This document shows positions 48,385 to 58,036 of a stretch of 64,000 nt of DNA, in pieces (positions within the stretch are counted from its first letter, which is position 1; the number at the start of each line of letters is the position of its first letter). A program made the position numbers and the translations under genes. The stretch lies in the NCBI RefSeq assembly GCF_040110915.1, contig NZ_CP157793.1, positions 1,190,939-1,254,938 of the forward strand, in the 5' to 3' direction. The notes below the pieces were generated by a model. That model was not told where the DNA came from. It made no database searches and saw only the letters and a program-made list of their open reading frames with translations. This stretch comes from Stappia sp. (lineage in GTDB: Bacteria > Pseudomonadota > Alphaproteobacteria > Rhizobiales > Stappiaceae).

Positions 48385-50109
48385 TCAGGCGGCGGCGCGG
48401 TCGCGCGTGCAGGCGTCGATGATCTCCTGCGGCACGGTGTGGTCGTCGTACCAGCGCCCGGACAGCGGCTTCTTCACCAGCGCCACGTCGGCGGCATATG
48501 AGAGGATCTCGTCGTTGTGACGCCCCACCTCGCGGCGCAAGCCGTCGGGAAGCTTGCCGTCCAGCGTCATCGCCTCGTCGACCGCGCCCGTGAGGTAGCG
48601 CAGATGGTCGATCCGGCCGTTGACGATGTCGATGCTGCGCTTGGTGATGCGGCCGAATTCGGCCTTGTCGTTGGCCATGACCTGCATCGCCTCATACATG
48701 CTCGGCAGGAATTCCTTCCGCTTCATCCACTTCGTCTCGTAGTTCATCGCGTCGTGCCAGCGCGGCGAGGTGAGCGCCTTGCGATGGGTCTCGAGATCGC
48801 GGTGGAAGACGGTGTAGCCGTGCGCGTCGGGCTCCTCGAACCACTGGCAGCCGGGATCGAGGAAGGGCACCATGCCGAAGATCGTCGGGACGATCTTGTC
48901 GTTGGGGAAGCGCTGCATCAGCTTGCGGGAGTAGGCGACCGTCTCCATCACGGATTCATGCGTCTGCTTCGGCATGCCGATCGTGTACCAGAGGTAGACG
49001 CCCTTGATGCCGATATCGAGCGCCTGGGCGATCCAGGTCTCCATCTCCTCGTTGGTGTAGGTGCCGCGTCCGGTCAGCCGGCTGATCTCGACGTCATGCG
49101 ACTGCGGCGAGAGGTTGATGTAGATGTCGAGGTTGGGCGCCACGTCGACCATCTGCTTGAGCACCGAGGGCTTGGTCAGGCGGAACTGCTCGAAGGAGAC
49201 GGAGCTGACCACGCCGCTGTCGTTGACGGCCTCGAGATAGGACAGAAGGCGCGGCGAGGATTCCGAATAGGCCTGCAGCGTGTAGACGCTCAAGGGCGAC
49301 TCGGTCTTGGGGAAGGTCAGGATTTCCTTGTTCAGCTGCTCGGAGCGACGGTGGAAGACGGTCTTCTTGTCGACGTTCATCATCCGCTGGTAGGCCCAGC
49401 GCGAGCCCGAGCACCAGCCGCAGCTCTGCTGGCAGCCGGTGTTGGGCAGCACCATCAGATTGGGCATGTTGAGCAGGCTGGAGGTCTTGGGGAACATCTT
49501 CGACCAGTCGATGGCGACGTCGTTCAGCACCTCCGGCGTGTAGGAATGGCCGTTGTCGACCATCTCGCCCTTGTCCTTGTAGACGAGGTTCTCCACGTCG
49601 TAGCGCCCGCGCTGGCCGCGCTTGATCTGGCCGACCAGATCGGCGAAGGGCTCCAGCGTGTCATAGCCGCGAATGACGCCGTCGATCTGCGGATATTGCA
49701 TCATCTCGCGCGCGTAATAGGTCGAGACGATGCCGCCGAAGACGACGAAACTGTCGGGATGCGCCTTCTTCAGCAGCCCCGCGACTTCGATCGAGCCCTG
49801 GCAGTGGGGCAGCCAGTGCAGGTCGATGCCGAAGATCGGGGCCTCGAGATGATCCAGCAGCTTCTCCACGTCGAGCGTCGGGTTCTTGAGCATCAGGGAG
49901 GCGAGGTTGACGATCTTCACGTCGAGCCCGCGCTCGGCCATGAAGCTCTTGATCGACAGGAAGCCCAGCGGATGCATCTCGAAGATGGGCGTGACGTTGC
50001 TGCTTTCCTGGCTGGAGTACCAGCCGAGCACGAAGTCGTCGCGGTTCCGGAAATCGTAGATCGCCGGCGCGTGGACGAGGATGAGGTCGGCCTTCACCTT
50101 GCTTGACAT
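48385..50109 (-). CDS. B12-binding-domain radical SAM enzyme
   Basis: A 574-residue class B-type radical SAM protein. Residues 1 to about 200 form a cobalamin-binding-like Rossmann domain (LILVHAPAIYDF; IFGIDLHWLPHCQG; VVFGGIVSTYYA). The [4Fe-4S] motif is Cys226-x3-Cys230-x2-Cys233 in TGCQQSCGWC. A barrel follows with GVYLWYTIGMPKQTHE, and a C-terminal extension of about 150 residues. Such enzymes methylate unactivated carbons or phosphinates, or rearrange rings. AAGGGA precedes the ATG. Its place between the ACP and KASIII genes suggests a carrier-bound or thioester-derived substrate. Confidence 0.87.
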   Translation of the reverse strand: MSSKVKADLILVHAPAIYDFRNRDDFVLGWYSSQESSNVTPIFEMHPLGFLSIKSFMAERGLDVKIVNLASLMLKNPTLDVEKLLDHLEAPIFGIDLHWLPHCQGSIEVAGLLKKAHPDSFVVFGGIVSTYYAREMMQYPQIDGVIRGYDTLEPFADLVGQIKRGQRGRYDVENLVYKDKGEMVDNGHSYTPEVLNDVAIDWSKMFPKTSSLLNMPNLMVLPNTGCQQSCGWCSGSRWAYQRMMNVDKKTVFHRRSEQLNKEILTFPKTESPLSVYTLQAYSESSPRLLSYLEAVNDSGVVSSVSFEQFRLTKPSVLKQMVDVAPNLDIYINLSPQSHDVEISRLTGRGTYTNEEMETWIAQALDIGIKGVYLWYTIGMPKQTHESVMETVAYSRKLMQRFPNDKIVPTIFGMVPFLDPGCQWFEEPDAHGYTVFHRDLETHRKALTSPRWHDAMNYETKWMKRKEFLPSMYEAMQVMANDKAEFGRITKRSIDIVNGRIDHLRYLTGAVDEAMTLDGKLPDGLRREVGRHNDEILSYAADVALVKKPLSGRWYDDHTVPQEIIDACTRDRAAA

Positions 50110-50155
50110 GTCGCGTGTCCCTTGTCGACGTGGGGAGAGGGGCGAGCCGCCCGTG

Positions 50156-50434
50156 TCAGCCGGCTTTCGCGGCGAGCTTGTCCGCGCAGAACGCGACGAG
50201 CGTGTTCAGCGAGCGGTAGTTCTGGGCGGTGATCTCGTCCTCGTCGATGTCGAAGCCGAACTCCTTCTCGATGAACTCGGTGATCTCGGCGATGCCGAGC
50301 GAGTCCAGAATGCCGCTGTCCAGCAGGTTCTCGTCCGGATCGATGCCGCCCGAGACGGTCACGCCCGAGTTCTCCAGCAGATAGGCGTTGAGGGTCTGCT
50401 TGATGCCGGTGGTGTCGAGTGTCTGCGCGTCCAC
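50156..50434 (-). CDS. Acyl carrier protein (stand-alone)
   Basis: A 92-residue acidic four-helix carrier. The phosphopantetheine attachment serine is Ser45 in GILDSLGIAEI. The sequence differs clearly from fatty-acid AcpP (DSL is kept, but surrounding helix II reads GIAEITEFIEKEFGFDID). It probably carries acyl or aminoacyl groups for the neighbouring KASIII-like and dehydrogenase enzymes. Translation starts at GTG 50434, with AGGAAA upstream. The gene is 46 bp before the radical SAM gene. Confidence 0.9.
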   Translation of the reverse strand: MDAQTLDTTGIKQTLNAYLLENSGVTVSGGIDPDENLLDSGILDSLGIAEITEFIEKEFGFDIDEDEITAQNYRSLNTLVAFCADKLAAKAG

Positions 50435-50446
50435 GACGATTTCCTT

Positions 50447-50486
50447 CCCTGTGTGATCCCGATGGGCCCTGTGTGATCCCGATGGG
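50447..50486. repeat. Perfect 20-bp tandem duplication
   Basis: CCCTGTGTGATCCCGATGGG occurs twice head to tail (50447-50466 and 50467-50486), starting 13 bp upstream of the ACP start codon, in its untranslated leader. Confidence 0.9.
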
Positions 50487-50673
50487 CAAAGGCCCCGGGT
50501 CTGTGCCGGCGGGCGAAGGTCGCCGCAATGCCCTGACGGGCGGCGCGCGACCGGCCGCGAGGCACGGTGCCGGTTGCTGTGGTGCGGGGGAGGCGAGCAG
50601 GCGTTCGTCGCCTGTCTCTTCGTGCAAGCGTCTGTCCGAAAGGGATCTTGTTATGGTGTCGCCGGTATTCTTG

Positions 50674-50709
50674 CTCGGCGTCTGTGTATAACTCGGCGTC
50701 TGTGTATAA
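50674..50709. repeat. Perfect 18-bp tandem duplication containing TTATACACA
   Basis: CTCGGCGTCTGTGTATAA occurs twice (50674-50691 and 50692-50709). On the minus strand each copy carries TTATACACA, a match to the DnaA-box pattern TTATNCACA, at 50683-50691 and 50701-50709. Confidence 0.9.
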
Positions 50710-50721
50710 ATGTTATGATTG

Positions 50722-50749
50722 AAGATAATAACCAAAATAAGTCAGTCAA
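50722..50749 (-). promoter_or_regulatory. Candidate sigma-70 promoter of the ACP operon
   Basis: On the minus strand TTGACT (50744-50749) and TATCTT (50722-50727) are separated by 16 bp within the AT-rich block. Transcription would start near 50715 and cross both tandem duplications before the ACP gene. Confidence 0.35.
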
Positions 50750-50955
50750 TACGCGCAGTAAATCTAAATAAATATCGTCTAATCGGATTTGAAACATAAA
50801 AATAGAAGTGTATTTCAAGTAATATGTTTTTCCGAGGTTTGCGGGGGCGATAGGCGGCCGTTCGGATATGAACCCGTCGAGTGCCCGTGGCCGTCCTGCA
50901 TGGGAACGCTCCCGCATGGGAGCGTTCCTGCATGGTCCCGCCCGATCCGGAACCG

Positions 50956-52104
50956 TCAGAGCCCGAGGGCGCGGGCGGCGATGGTGCGCTGGATATCGGA
51001 CGTGCCGGAGTAGAGAAGCCCGCCGACCGCATCGCGGAAATCGCGCTCCACCTCGCGATCCTGCATGTAGCCGTAGCCGCCGTGCAGGACGACGGAGTTC
51101 TGGCAGGAGGACACCCAGGCCTCACTCAGATAGAGCTTGGCGAGCGCTGCCTCCATCGGGCAGCTGCCCTTGGTCTTCTTCAGCCAGGCGACCTTGTAGA
51201 GCAGCAGCTTGGAGGTCTCGTGCCTGAGCTTCATGTCGACGATGCGGTTGGAGACCGACTGGAACTTGCCGATCGGCTTGCGGAACTGGGTCCGCTTGTT
51301 CGCGTGTTCGATGCAGTCCTCGAGCTGACGCTCCATCGCGCCGACGAGATTGGCGAGGATCGAACTGCGCTCCCACTCCATGGAGTTGTTGAAGATGCGC
51401 CCGCCCTGGCCCTCCTTGCCGATGCGCGCGCTCACAGGCACGCGGCAGTCCTCCAGCGTCAGCCAGGCCATCGGCGAGGTGCGCAGGCCCATCTTCTTGC
51501 GGTTCTCACTGATGATGAGCCCCGGCGTGTCGCGGTCCACCACGAAGCCGGTCAGGCCGAGCGAGCCGGCGCTCTTGTCGACGGTGGCGAAAATGACGAA
51601 GACGTCGGCGACCGGCCCGTTGGTGCAAAACACCTTGGCGCCGTTGAGCACATAGTGGTCGCCGTCGCGCACCGCGCTGGTGCCCAGGCTCATGACATCG
51701 GAGCCGGCCTCCGCCTCGGTGATGCCATGGGCGCCGATCAGGTCGCCGGCGATCAGGCCGGTGAGGTATTTTTCCTTCTGTTCCGGCGTGCCGAATTGCG
51801 CGATCGGCATCTGCACGGTCCACATCTGTCCGTTCATGGAAAACAGCAGGCCGTTGTCGCGGCAGCCGTAGCCCAGTGCCTCCATCGCCAGCACGGTCGT
51901 GATGATGTCCTGCTCCTGGCCGCCGTAGGCGCGGTCGAAGGGAAGGCCGAGGATGCCGAAACCGGCGATCTTCTTCCACAGATCGCGGGACAGGGTGCAG
52001 GTCTCGTCGCGCTCGCGCAGGTCCCCGGCGTCGAGCTCGGTGCGGGCGAACTCCAGGACCTTTTCCTTGAAGGCGTCCTGTTCCGGTGTGAAGCTGAAAT
52101 CCAT
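50956..52104 (-). CDS. Acyl-CoA-dehydrogenase-fold enzyme, possibly acting on a carrier-bound substrate
   Basis: A 382-residue FAD enzyme with the usual N-terminal helical, middle beta (GITEAEAGSDVMSL) and C-terminal helical domains. The usual C-terminal catalytic Glu (YEGTSE) reads YSGTSD, so the base is lost there. Glu243 or Glu245 in SMEWERSS sits near the isovaleryl-CoA-dehydrogenase base position. The same features, as I recall, occur in prolyl-carrier dehydrogenases such as PltE. The start at 52104 has GGAG upstream; the frame is open 30 codons earlier. First gene of the minus-strand run, divergent from lysR. Confidence 0.83.
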   Translation of the reverse strand: MDFSFTPEQDAFKEKVLEFARTELDAGDLRERDETCTLSRDLWKKIAGFGILGLPFDRAYGGQEQDIITTVLAMEALGYGCRDNGLLFSMNGQMWTVQMPIAQFGTPEQKEKYLTGLIAGDLIGAHGITEAEAGSDVMSLGTSAVRDGDHYVLNGAKVFCTNGPVADVFVIFATVDKSAGSLGLTGFVVDRDTPGLIISENRKKMGLRTSPMAWLTLEDCRVPVSARIGKEGQGGRIFNNSMEWERSSILANLVGAMERQLEDCIEHANKRTQFRKPIGKFQSVSNRIVDMKLRHETSKLLLYKVAWLKKTKGSCPMEAALAKLYLSEAWVSSCQNSVVLHGGYGYMQDREVERDFRDAVGGLLYSGTSDIQRTIAARALGL

Positions 52105-52638
52105 GATCGCTCCTGTCTGACGTCGAAATGGCAGGCGCTGGATGCGGTGGCCCGGAGTGCTGCAAGAAGAAATCCGCTCGGTCAGCGTTGTCATGCAGCG
52201 ACGTTCCGCCGGCTCTCAATATCGCCCAAATGTCGTCACGAAATGAACTGACGAAAAAAGTATGGTGCAGGAAGAAAGGGAAAGTGTAATAGGAATTTTA
52301 AATCGATTTATTCTAAAATAATATTGATAATAGTACTTTATTGAAAGCCAAATGCGCGGAAAGCGCAAGCTTTTCCCGTCAAAAATGACGCCTCGGGGCG
52401 ATGTGGGTGCGGATTGCCACACCGGTGACAAATTCGGGCGTCACGTGGTATCAATACGATCTATGAGTGTATATGAGAGTTATGCAACCAAAAACAACCT
52501 CGCCGTGTGGAGGTGGCGAGACGAGGGGGAAGGCGCCGGGCGGCGGCGCCATGGCCTGCCGTGCGAGGCTTTCGCGCAGGAGGGCCGACAGATGGGCGAA
52601 CAGATGGGGCGATCCCGAGGCAAGCGAGAAGGCGAACC
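52105..52638. other. Divergent regulatory region between the acyl-CoA dehydrogenase and lysR genes
   Basis: A 534-bp region with a strongly AT-rich core at about 52230-52350, where the leftward promoter probably lies, and a dyad cluster near 52450. No convincing coding frame. Confidence 0.5.
52448..52472. promoter_or_regulatory. Candidate LysR-type binding site
   Basis: GTAT-CA-ATAC at 52448-52457 runs into ATAC-N11-GTAT (52454-52472), overlapping dyads of the T-N11-A kind recognised by LysR-type regulators. It lies 167 bp before the lysR start, in the region between lysR and the cluster it diverges from. Confidence 0.4.
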
Positions 52639-53712
52639 ATGAATCTCCGGAGACTCAAATTCTTCGTGACAGTGGCTGAGGAGTTGCATTTCGGTCGCGC
52701 GGCCGAGCGGCTGTGCATGACCCAGCCGCCGCTCAGTCAGGCGATCCTCGCGCTCGAGGAAGAACTGTCGGTCACACTGTTCAAGCGCACCAAGCGGCAC
52801 GTCGCCCTGACTCCGGTGGGCGAGCATCTCCTGTCGCATGTCACCAAGCTGCTGGAGGAGGTGGAGGCCCTGCCGGGGCTGGCCCGTCAGCTGGCGCGCG
52901 GCGAGATCGGTAGCCTCAAGCTCGGGTTCGTCACGACGGCGGACTACAGCCTTCTGCCGGATCTCATCCGGGGGTACGGGGAAGCCTACCCGGAGGTCAG
53001 GGTCACCCTGCGCGAGATGACCAGCGATCTGCAGGTCGAGGCGCTGCTGCAGGGGGAGATCAACGCCGGCCTGATGATCCCGCTGCATGCCACGCTGCAT
53101 GCCTCGCTCGCCTACATGGGCCTGCACCGCGAGCCGCTGGTGGCGGCCGTTCCACAGGCCTGGATCGACAGCGGACGGATCGCCCCGGCGGAGGGCAAGC
53201 TGCGTCTGCGCGACGTCGCGGAGGCGCCGATCCTGCTGTTTCCCCGCCGCAGCGCGCCCGCCTTTCATGACATCATCACCACCTATTTCGCCACCAACGG
53301 CCTGGAGCCGGTGATCGGGCAGGAGGCGATCCAGATGCAGACGATCATCAGCCTGGTGTCGGCCGGCATGGGCATCGCCATGGTGCCGGATTCCCTGCGC
53401 CGCCTTGCCCGCCCGGGCGTTGCCTATCTCGAACTGGACGGCAAGGCGCCGACCATCGAGACGGGTCTGGTGTGGCGGCGCGACGATGCCTCGCCCACCG
53501 TCAAGCGGCTGATCGAGATCGCGGAGAGCATCCGCGGCGGACGGGAAGAGCCGTCCGCTCCGCAAGGGGCGTCCGATCCGGCCCGGCCCGCGGGCCCGTC
53601 CATGCCGGCGCAGGGACGGCTGCCGGCCTCGGCCGGCGAGGCCCCGCGGGTGCGCCTGAACGGAGATCCGCGCGTGCATCTGAACGGTGACGGCCGGCCG
53701 GGGCGGGAGTGA
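52639..53712 (+). CDS. LysR-family transcriptional regulator
   Basis: A 357-residue LTTR. The winged helix-turn-helix occupies residues 1-60 (MNLRRLKFFVTVAEELHFGRAAERLCMT with PPLSQAILALEEEL), followed by the periplasmic-binding-like effector domain from about 90. A tail of roughly 50 residues rich in Pro, Gly and Arg, with a repeated RLNGDP/HLNGDG pattern, is an unusual addition. The N-terminus resembles the BenM/CatR-type subgroup that senses small carboxylates. Divergent placement suggests control of the acyl-CoA dehydrogenase-ACP-KASIII genes, with the ligand being an intermediate. Confidence 0.88.
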   Translation: MNLRRLKFFVTVAEELHFGRAAERLCMTQPPLSQAILALEEELSVTLFKRTKRHVALTPVGEHLLSHVTKLLEEVEALPGLARQLARGEIGSLKLGFVTTADYSLLPDLIRGYGEAYPEVRVTLREMTSDLQVEALLQGEINAGLMIPLHATLHASLAYMGLHREPLVAAVPQAWIDSGRIAPAEGKLRLRDVAEAPILLFPRRSAPAFHDIITTYFATNGLEPVIGQEAIQMQTIISLVSAGMGIAMVPDSLRRLARPGVAYLELDGKAPTIETGLVWRRDDASPTVKRLIEIAESIRGGREEPSAPQGASDPARPAGPSMPAQGRLPASAGEAPRVRLNGDPRVHLNGDGRPGRE

Positions 53713-53992
53713 GCTGGGGCGAGGGGGCGCCGGGACGGGAGGTGGGTGCACACGCGTGTCACTTAGTCGAAAAACATATGAAACCGCCCCTATAAGTATA
53801 TTTCAGACAATTTTCCCGGTCCGATAGCATCCGCGCGCCTTGCGAGGCCGGTTTCCGTCTGTGGTGGAGGACGGGCTTGCGGGGAGGGTCGGCCGGCGGC
53901 GGGGGCACGCGGCGGAGGCCTGAACGAGATGGCCCGCGGTTCGATGTCCTTCGGGGCGGGCCCAATTCAAAACCGTCAAGGAGGAAACGCGG

Positions 53993-55666
53993 GTGCCATA
54001 CAACGAGCGTTCGAAGACGATTTCGCAAGGGGTCGAGCGTTCGCCGAACAGGGCCATGTTCTATGGTCTCGGCTATACGAAGGAAGATTTCGACAATCCG
54101 ATGATCGGCATCGCCAACGGCCATGCCACCATCACGCCCTGCAATGCGGGATTGCAGCCGCTGGCCGATGCGGCCGTCGCGGCGATCAAGGAGGCGGGCG
54201 CCAATCCGCAGATCTTCGGCGTGCCGACGATTTCCGACGGCATGGCCATGGGGACGGAGGGCATGAAATACTCCCTCGTCTCGCGCGAGGTGATCGCCGA
54301 CTGCATCGAGACGACCGTCCAGGGTCAATGGATGGACGGTGTGCTGGTGCTCGGCGGCTGCGACAAGAACAAGCCCGGCGGCATGATCGGCATCGTGCGC
54401 GCCAATGTGCCGGCGGTCTATGTCTACGGCGGAACGATCAAGCCCGGCCGCTGGAAGGGGCAGGATCTTTCGGTGATCTCCGCCTTCGAGGCGGTGGGGG
54501 CCTTCAAGGCCGGCATGATGAGCGAGGAGGACTTCGAGGGGATCGAGCGCAACGCCTGCCCGACGACCGGTGCCTGCGGCGGCATGTACACCGCCAACAC
54601 GATGAGTTCCTCCTTCGAGGCGCTCGGCATGTCGCTGCTCTATTCCTCGACCATGGCCAATGTCGATCAGGAGAAGCTGGACTCCGCCGTGCAGTCCGCG
54701 AAGGTTCTCGTCGAGGCGGTCAAGAAGGGGCTGAAGCCGCGCGACATCGTCACCCGCAAGAGCGTGGAGAACGCGGTGTCGCTGGTGATGGCGACGGGCG
54801 GATCGACCAACGCGGTGCTGCACTATCTGGCGATCTGCCACGCCGGCGGCGTCGAATGGACGTTGGACGACTTCGAGCGCATTCGCCAGCGCGTGCCGGT
54901 GATCTGCGACCTCAAGCCGTCGGGCAAATACATGGCCGTCGACGTGCACAAGGTCGGCGGAATCCCGCAGGTCCTCAAGATCCTGCTCAATGCCGGCCTG
55001 CTGCACGGCGACTGCATGACGGTCACCGGCCGCACGCTGGCCGAGGAACTGGAGCATGTGCCCGATGCCCCGCCGGCGGATCAGGACATCATTCGCCCGA
55101 TCGACAATCCGATCTACGAACAGGGGCACCTCGCCGTCCTGCGCGGCAATCTGGCGCGCGACGGCTCGGTGGCCAAGATCACGGGGTTGAAGTCGACGTC
55201 GATCACCGGCCCGGCGCGCGTCTTCGACGACGAACAGTCGGCGATGGACGCCATCCTGTCCGACCGGATCAAGCCGGGCGACGTGCTGGTGCTGCGCTAT
55301 CTCGGCCCGCGCGGCGGGCCCGGCATGCCGGAGATGCTCGCGCCGACCTCGGCCATCATCGGGCGCGGGCTCGGCGACAAGGTCGGGCTGATCACCGACG
55401 GCCGCTTTTCCGGCGGCTCCTGGGGCATGCTCGTCGGTCACGTGACGCCGGAGGCCTTCGAGGGCGGCACGATCGCGCTCGTGGAGGAGGGCGACATGAT
55501 CACCATCGACGCCTCGCGCCAGCTGCTGCAGCTGGAGGTGGACGACGCCGAGATCGAGCGGCGGGCCAAGGCCTGGGTGCAGCCGGAACCGCGCTACAAG
55601 ACCGGTGTTCTGGGCAAGTTCGCGCAACTGGCCTCGCCGGCGAGCAAGGGCGCCATTTCGGGCTGA
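53993..55666 (+). CDS. ilvD: Dihydroxy-acid dehydratase
   Basis: A 557-residue IlvD/Edd-family Fe-S dehydratase that makes 2-oxo acids of valine and isoleucine synthesis. Cluster cysteines are in [10 protein letters not shown] and [31 protein letters not shown] is the C-terminal signature. Length and motifs fit IlvD rather than 6-phosphogluconate dehydratase. Start is GTG 53993 with AAGGAGG eight bases upstream. It may be housekeeping or serve branched-chain precursors to the flanking pathway genes. Confidence 0.9.
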   Translation: MPYNERSKTISQGVERSPNRAMFYGLGYTKEDFDNPMIGIANGHATITPCNAGLQPLADAAVAAIKEAGANPQIFGVPTISDGMAMGTEGMKYSLVSREVIADCIETTVQGQWMDGVLVLGGCDKNKPGGMIGIVRANVPAVYVYGGTIKPGRWKGQDLSVISAFEAVGAFKAGMMSEEDFEGIERNACPTTGACGGMYTANTMSSSFEALGMSLLYSSTMANVDQEKLDSAVQSAKVLVEAVKKGLKPRDIVTRKSVENAVSLVMATGGSTNAVLHYLAICHAGGVEWTLDDFERIRQRVPVICDLKPSGKYMAVDVHKVGGIPQVLKILLNAGLLHGDCMTVTGRTLAEELEHVPDAPPADQDIIRPIDNPIYEQGHLAVLRGNLARDGSVAKITGLKSTSITGPARVFDDEQSAMDAILSDRIKPGDVLVLRYLGPRGGPGMPEMLAPTSAIIGRGLGDKVGLITDGRFSGGSWGMLVGHVTPEAFEGGTIALVEEGDMITIDASRQLLQLEVDDAEIERRAKAWVQPEPRYKTGVLGKFAQLASPASKGAISG

Positions 55667-55719
55667 TCGCCGGCCCCGCGACACGGGGCCCGTGAGACCG
55701 ACAGCGCGCAAGGATCGAC

Positions 55720-55751
55720 GGCGTGCGGAAGAGGCGGCGTGCGGAAGAGGC
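55720..55751. repeat. Perfect 16-bp tandem duplication
   Basis: GGCGTGCGGAAGAGGC occurs twice head to tail in the 295-bp gap between ilvD and the TRAP binding-protein gene. The rest of that gap shows no coding frame. Confidence 0.85.
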
Positions 55752-55961
55752 GGCGACGCTTTTTCCGCGCGCCGTCGCGCGTCCGGCCTTGCGGCGAACA
55801 AGGACGGATCCGCCGCCTTGTGGCGTTGAAGGAAAGCCGCGGCGCCTTGGAAGAAATAGGTATATTGAATTGGACCACCCACAGGTGGAGACATAACCTT
55901 CCACCAATTGCAGGGCGTAGGAGATTTTCCGTCCTGCCAATCTGTTGGTGCGGAGGACGTC

Positions 55962-57071
55962 ATGCTGTTCGAGGTCTTTGACCTTGCGAGATCGCGCCCG
56001 CGCGCGTGCCGTGTATCGGCGGTGCTGGCGCTCGGGCTTGTCCTTGCGGTCGGCGCCGGCACTCCGGCTCATGCCGCCAGCTATACGATGACCATCGCGC
56101 ATCTCTACCCCGAGGATCTGACGAGCAACGAGACGGCGCCGGCACTGAAGCACTTCGAACGGCTGGTGGAGAGCGCGACCGGCGGCGATCTCGAGGTCGA
56201 GGTCTTCGGCAACGGCGCACTCGGCGGCGAGGTCGAGATCGCCCGTCAGGCCCGGGCCGGGCGCACCATCCAGTCGGTGATGCTGGGCTCCGGCACGCAG
56301 GCCTCGCTCTACCGCCGCTACGAGATGGTGACGGCGCCGTTTCTCTTCCCCGACTATCGGACCGCCTGGACCTTCTTCGATTCCCAGTGGTTCGCCGAGT
56401 TCATGAAGCCGATGGTCGCGGAGACCGGACTTCGGTATCTCGGCACGCTGGACGACGGTGGCGGCTTCGTCGCCTTCGCCAACAACGGACGGCCGATCCG
56501 CACCGTGGAGGACCTCGACGGGCTGAAGATCCGGGTGGAGGAAAACGAGGCGCACATGACGATCATGCGCGCGCTCGGCGCCGCGCCGGTGCCCTTGCCC
56601 TGGAGCGAGTTGCAGACCGGCCTCGCGACGGGACTGATCGACGGACATTTCCATGCGCCGGGCGTCAACGACATCTTCAAGATCCACGATGTCGCCGATT
56701 ACACGACCTGGTCGGGGCATGTGTACAACACGATCACCTGGAGCGTCAGCGAGGCCTGGTTCTCGCAGCTGCCGCGCGACTATCAGGAGATCATCGTCAC
56801 GGCGGCCCGCGAGGCCGTGACGCTGGCGCATGGCGTTGCCGCCAAGATCACCATCGTCGGCTGGGAAAACTCCTGCCGCGCCTTCAAGGAATGCTACGTC
56901 CTGCCGGCCTCCGAGCGCGAGCGCATGCGCAGCCTCGCGGAGCCGATCTACCGCGACTGGCTGGTGGAGGAATTCGGCCCGCAGGCGGCGCTGTTCGACG
57001 ACCTGCGCGCGGAGATCGCGCGCATTCGCACCGAAGGCCGCGAGACGCTGGTGGAGCGCTATCTCGACTGA
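55962..57071 (+). CDS. dctP: TRAP transporter substrate-binding protein (DctP type)
   Basis: A 369-residue periplasmic binding protein with a Sec signal peptide (basic start, then VLALGLVLAVGAGTPAHA and cleavage before ASYTM). The DctP fold is seen in IAHLYPEDLTSNETAPALKHFERLVESATGGDLEVEVFGNGALGGE, and the conserved carboxylate-binding arginine region is GLKIRVEENEAHMTIMRALGA. TRAP substrates are usually organic acids. GGAGG precedes the ATG at 55962. The permease genes follow after 215 bp. Confidence 0.9.
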   Translation: MLFEVFDLARSRPRACRVSAVLALGLVLAVGAGTPAHAASYTMTIAHLYPEDLTSNETAPALKHFERLVESATGGDLEVEVFGNGALGGEVEIARQARAGRTIQSVMLGSGTQASLYRRYEMVTAPFLFPDYRTAWTFFDSQWFAEFMKPMVAETGLRYLGTLDDGGGFVAFANNGRPIRTVEDLDGLKIRVEENEAHMTIMRALGAAPVPLPWSELQTGLATGLIDGHFHAPGVNDIFKIHDVADYTTWSGHVYNTITWSVSEAWFSQLPRDYQEIIVTAAREAVTLAHGVAAKITIVGWENSCRAFKECYVLPASERERMRSLAEPIYRDWLVEEFGPQAALFDDLRAEIARIRTEGRETLVERYLD

Positions 57072-57286
57072 TCGCGACCGTCGACGGTCCGCGCCCGCGC
57101 GCCGGCACCTTGCGGAACGCGCGGGACCGCTGCGCGCGGGCGCGATCCGTCCGGCCCCGTGTTGCCTGTGGCGTGTCGGCTGTGGCGTGTCGCCCGTGAC
57201 GTGCCGGCGGCGACCCTTCGTCGGGGGTGTTCGGTGCCCGCAACCCTGTTCGCAATCCTGCCCGCAACCCGTGTCGGGGACGCTGA

Positions 57287-58036
57287 ATGAGCCTCTGGAT
57301 CCGCCTGCGTCAGCTCAGCGATGCCGTCAACCACGCCACGGTGGTCGTCTGTGCCGTGCTGTTGCTGGTGATGCTGACGATTTCCGGGCTGGGGATCGCG
57401 CTCTCCGGCCTGTCGTCGCTCGCCACCCAGGCGGGCGTCGGACACTGGTTCGACGAGGGTCCGCTCGCGTTTCTCCATGACAACACGCGCTCGTCCATGT
57501 TGCGGCTGTTCCTGCCGTGGTTCGGAATGCTCAGCATCACCGTGGCGTTCAAATACGGCGAGCACATCGCCATCATCGCGCTGGCCAGGTCCCTGCCGCG
57601 CTGGGCGGCGCGCGCCGCGCAGGGGCTCAATCTCGCGGCCATCGCGATCTTCGGCGTGGCGCTCGTCTGGTACGGCTTCGAGTTCGCCGCGACCGCGCAG
57701 CATCTCTACATCCTGTCCGACACGGTGCAGGTCTCGCACCGCTGGACGGCGGCCGCCGTTCCCGTTGCCGGCGCGATCCTGTGCCTGCATCTGGCGGATG
57801 GCGTGGGGCTTCTGCAGCAATCCTCCGACGAGACGGGGGACGAGGGGCCGCGTGAAGACGCGGCCCGGCCGGCGGCGTCGGGCAAGGCCGGTGCCGCCGA
57901 AGATCGCGCGGTCGGCACCCGCGAGGCGGCGTTTTCGTCCGACCGGTCCGATAAGCCCGATCCGCATGGACCCGATCCGCATGAACAAGAGGCGCCGGCC
58001 AAGGTTCGGGCCGAAACCCTGGAGGTCGGCCGATGA
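57287..58036 (+). CDS. dctQ: TRAP transporter small permease subunit (DctQ type)
   Basis: A 249-residue protein with four membrane segments in the first 180 residues, including the family motif VAFKYGEHIAI. A hydrophilic tail of about 65 residues is unusually long, rich in Pro, Asp, Glu and Ala, and includes a PDPHGPDPHE repeat. It pairs with DctM. Its stop overlaps the dctM start (ATGA). Confidence 0.87.
   Translation: MSLWIRLRQLSDAVNHATVVVCAVLLLVMLTISGLGIALSGLSSLATQAGVGHWFDEGPLAFLHDNTRSSMLRLFLPWFGMLSITVAFKYGEHIAIIALARSLPRWAARAAQGLNLAAIAIFGVALVWYGFEFAATAQHLYILSDTVQVSHRWTAAAVPVAGAILCLHLADGVGLLQQSSDETGDEGPREDAARPAASGKAGAAEDRAVGTREAAFSSDRSDKPDPHGPDPHEQEAPAKVRAETLEVGR

Larger units (their letters stand above)
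50435..50955. other. Intergenic region between the acyl-CoA dehydrogenase and ACP genes
   Basis: A 521-bp region with two perfect tandem duplications and a sharply AT-rich block at 50690-50860 set in GC-rich DNA. It probably carries a separate promoter for the ACP/radical SAM/KASIII genes. No credible coding frame. Confidence 0.5.

Noticed and set aside
50683..50709. Replication origin
   Set aside because: Only two TTATNCACA matches, inside a duplicated unit, with no rep, par or dnaA gene nearby.
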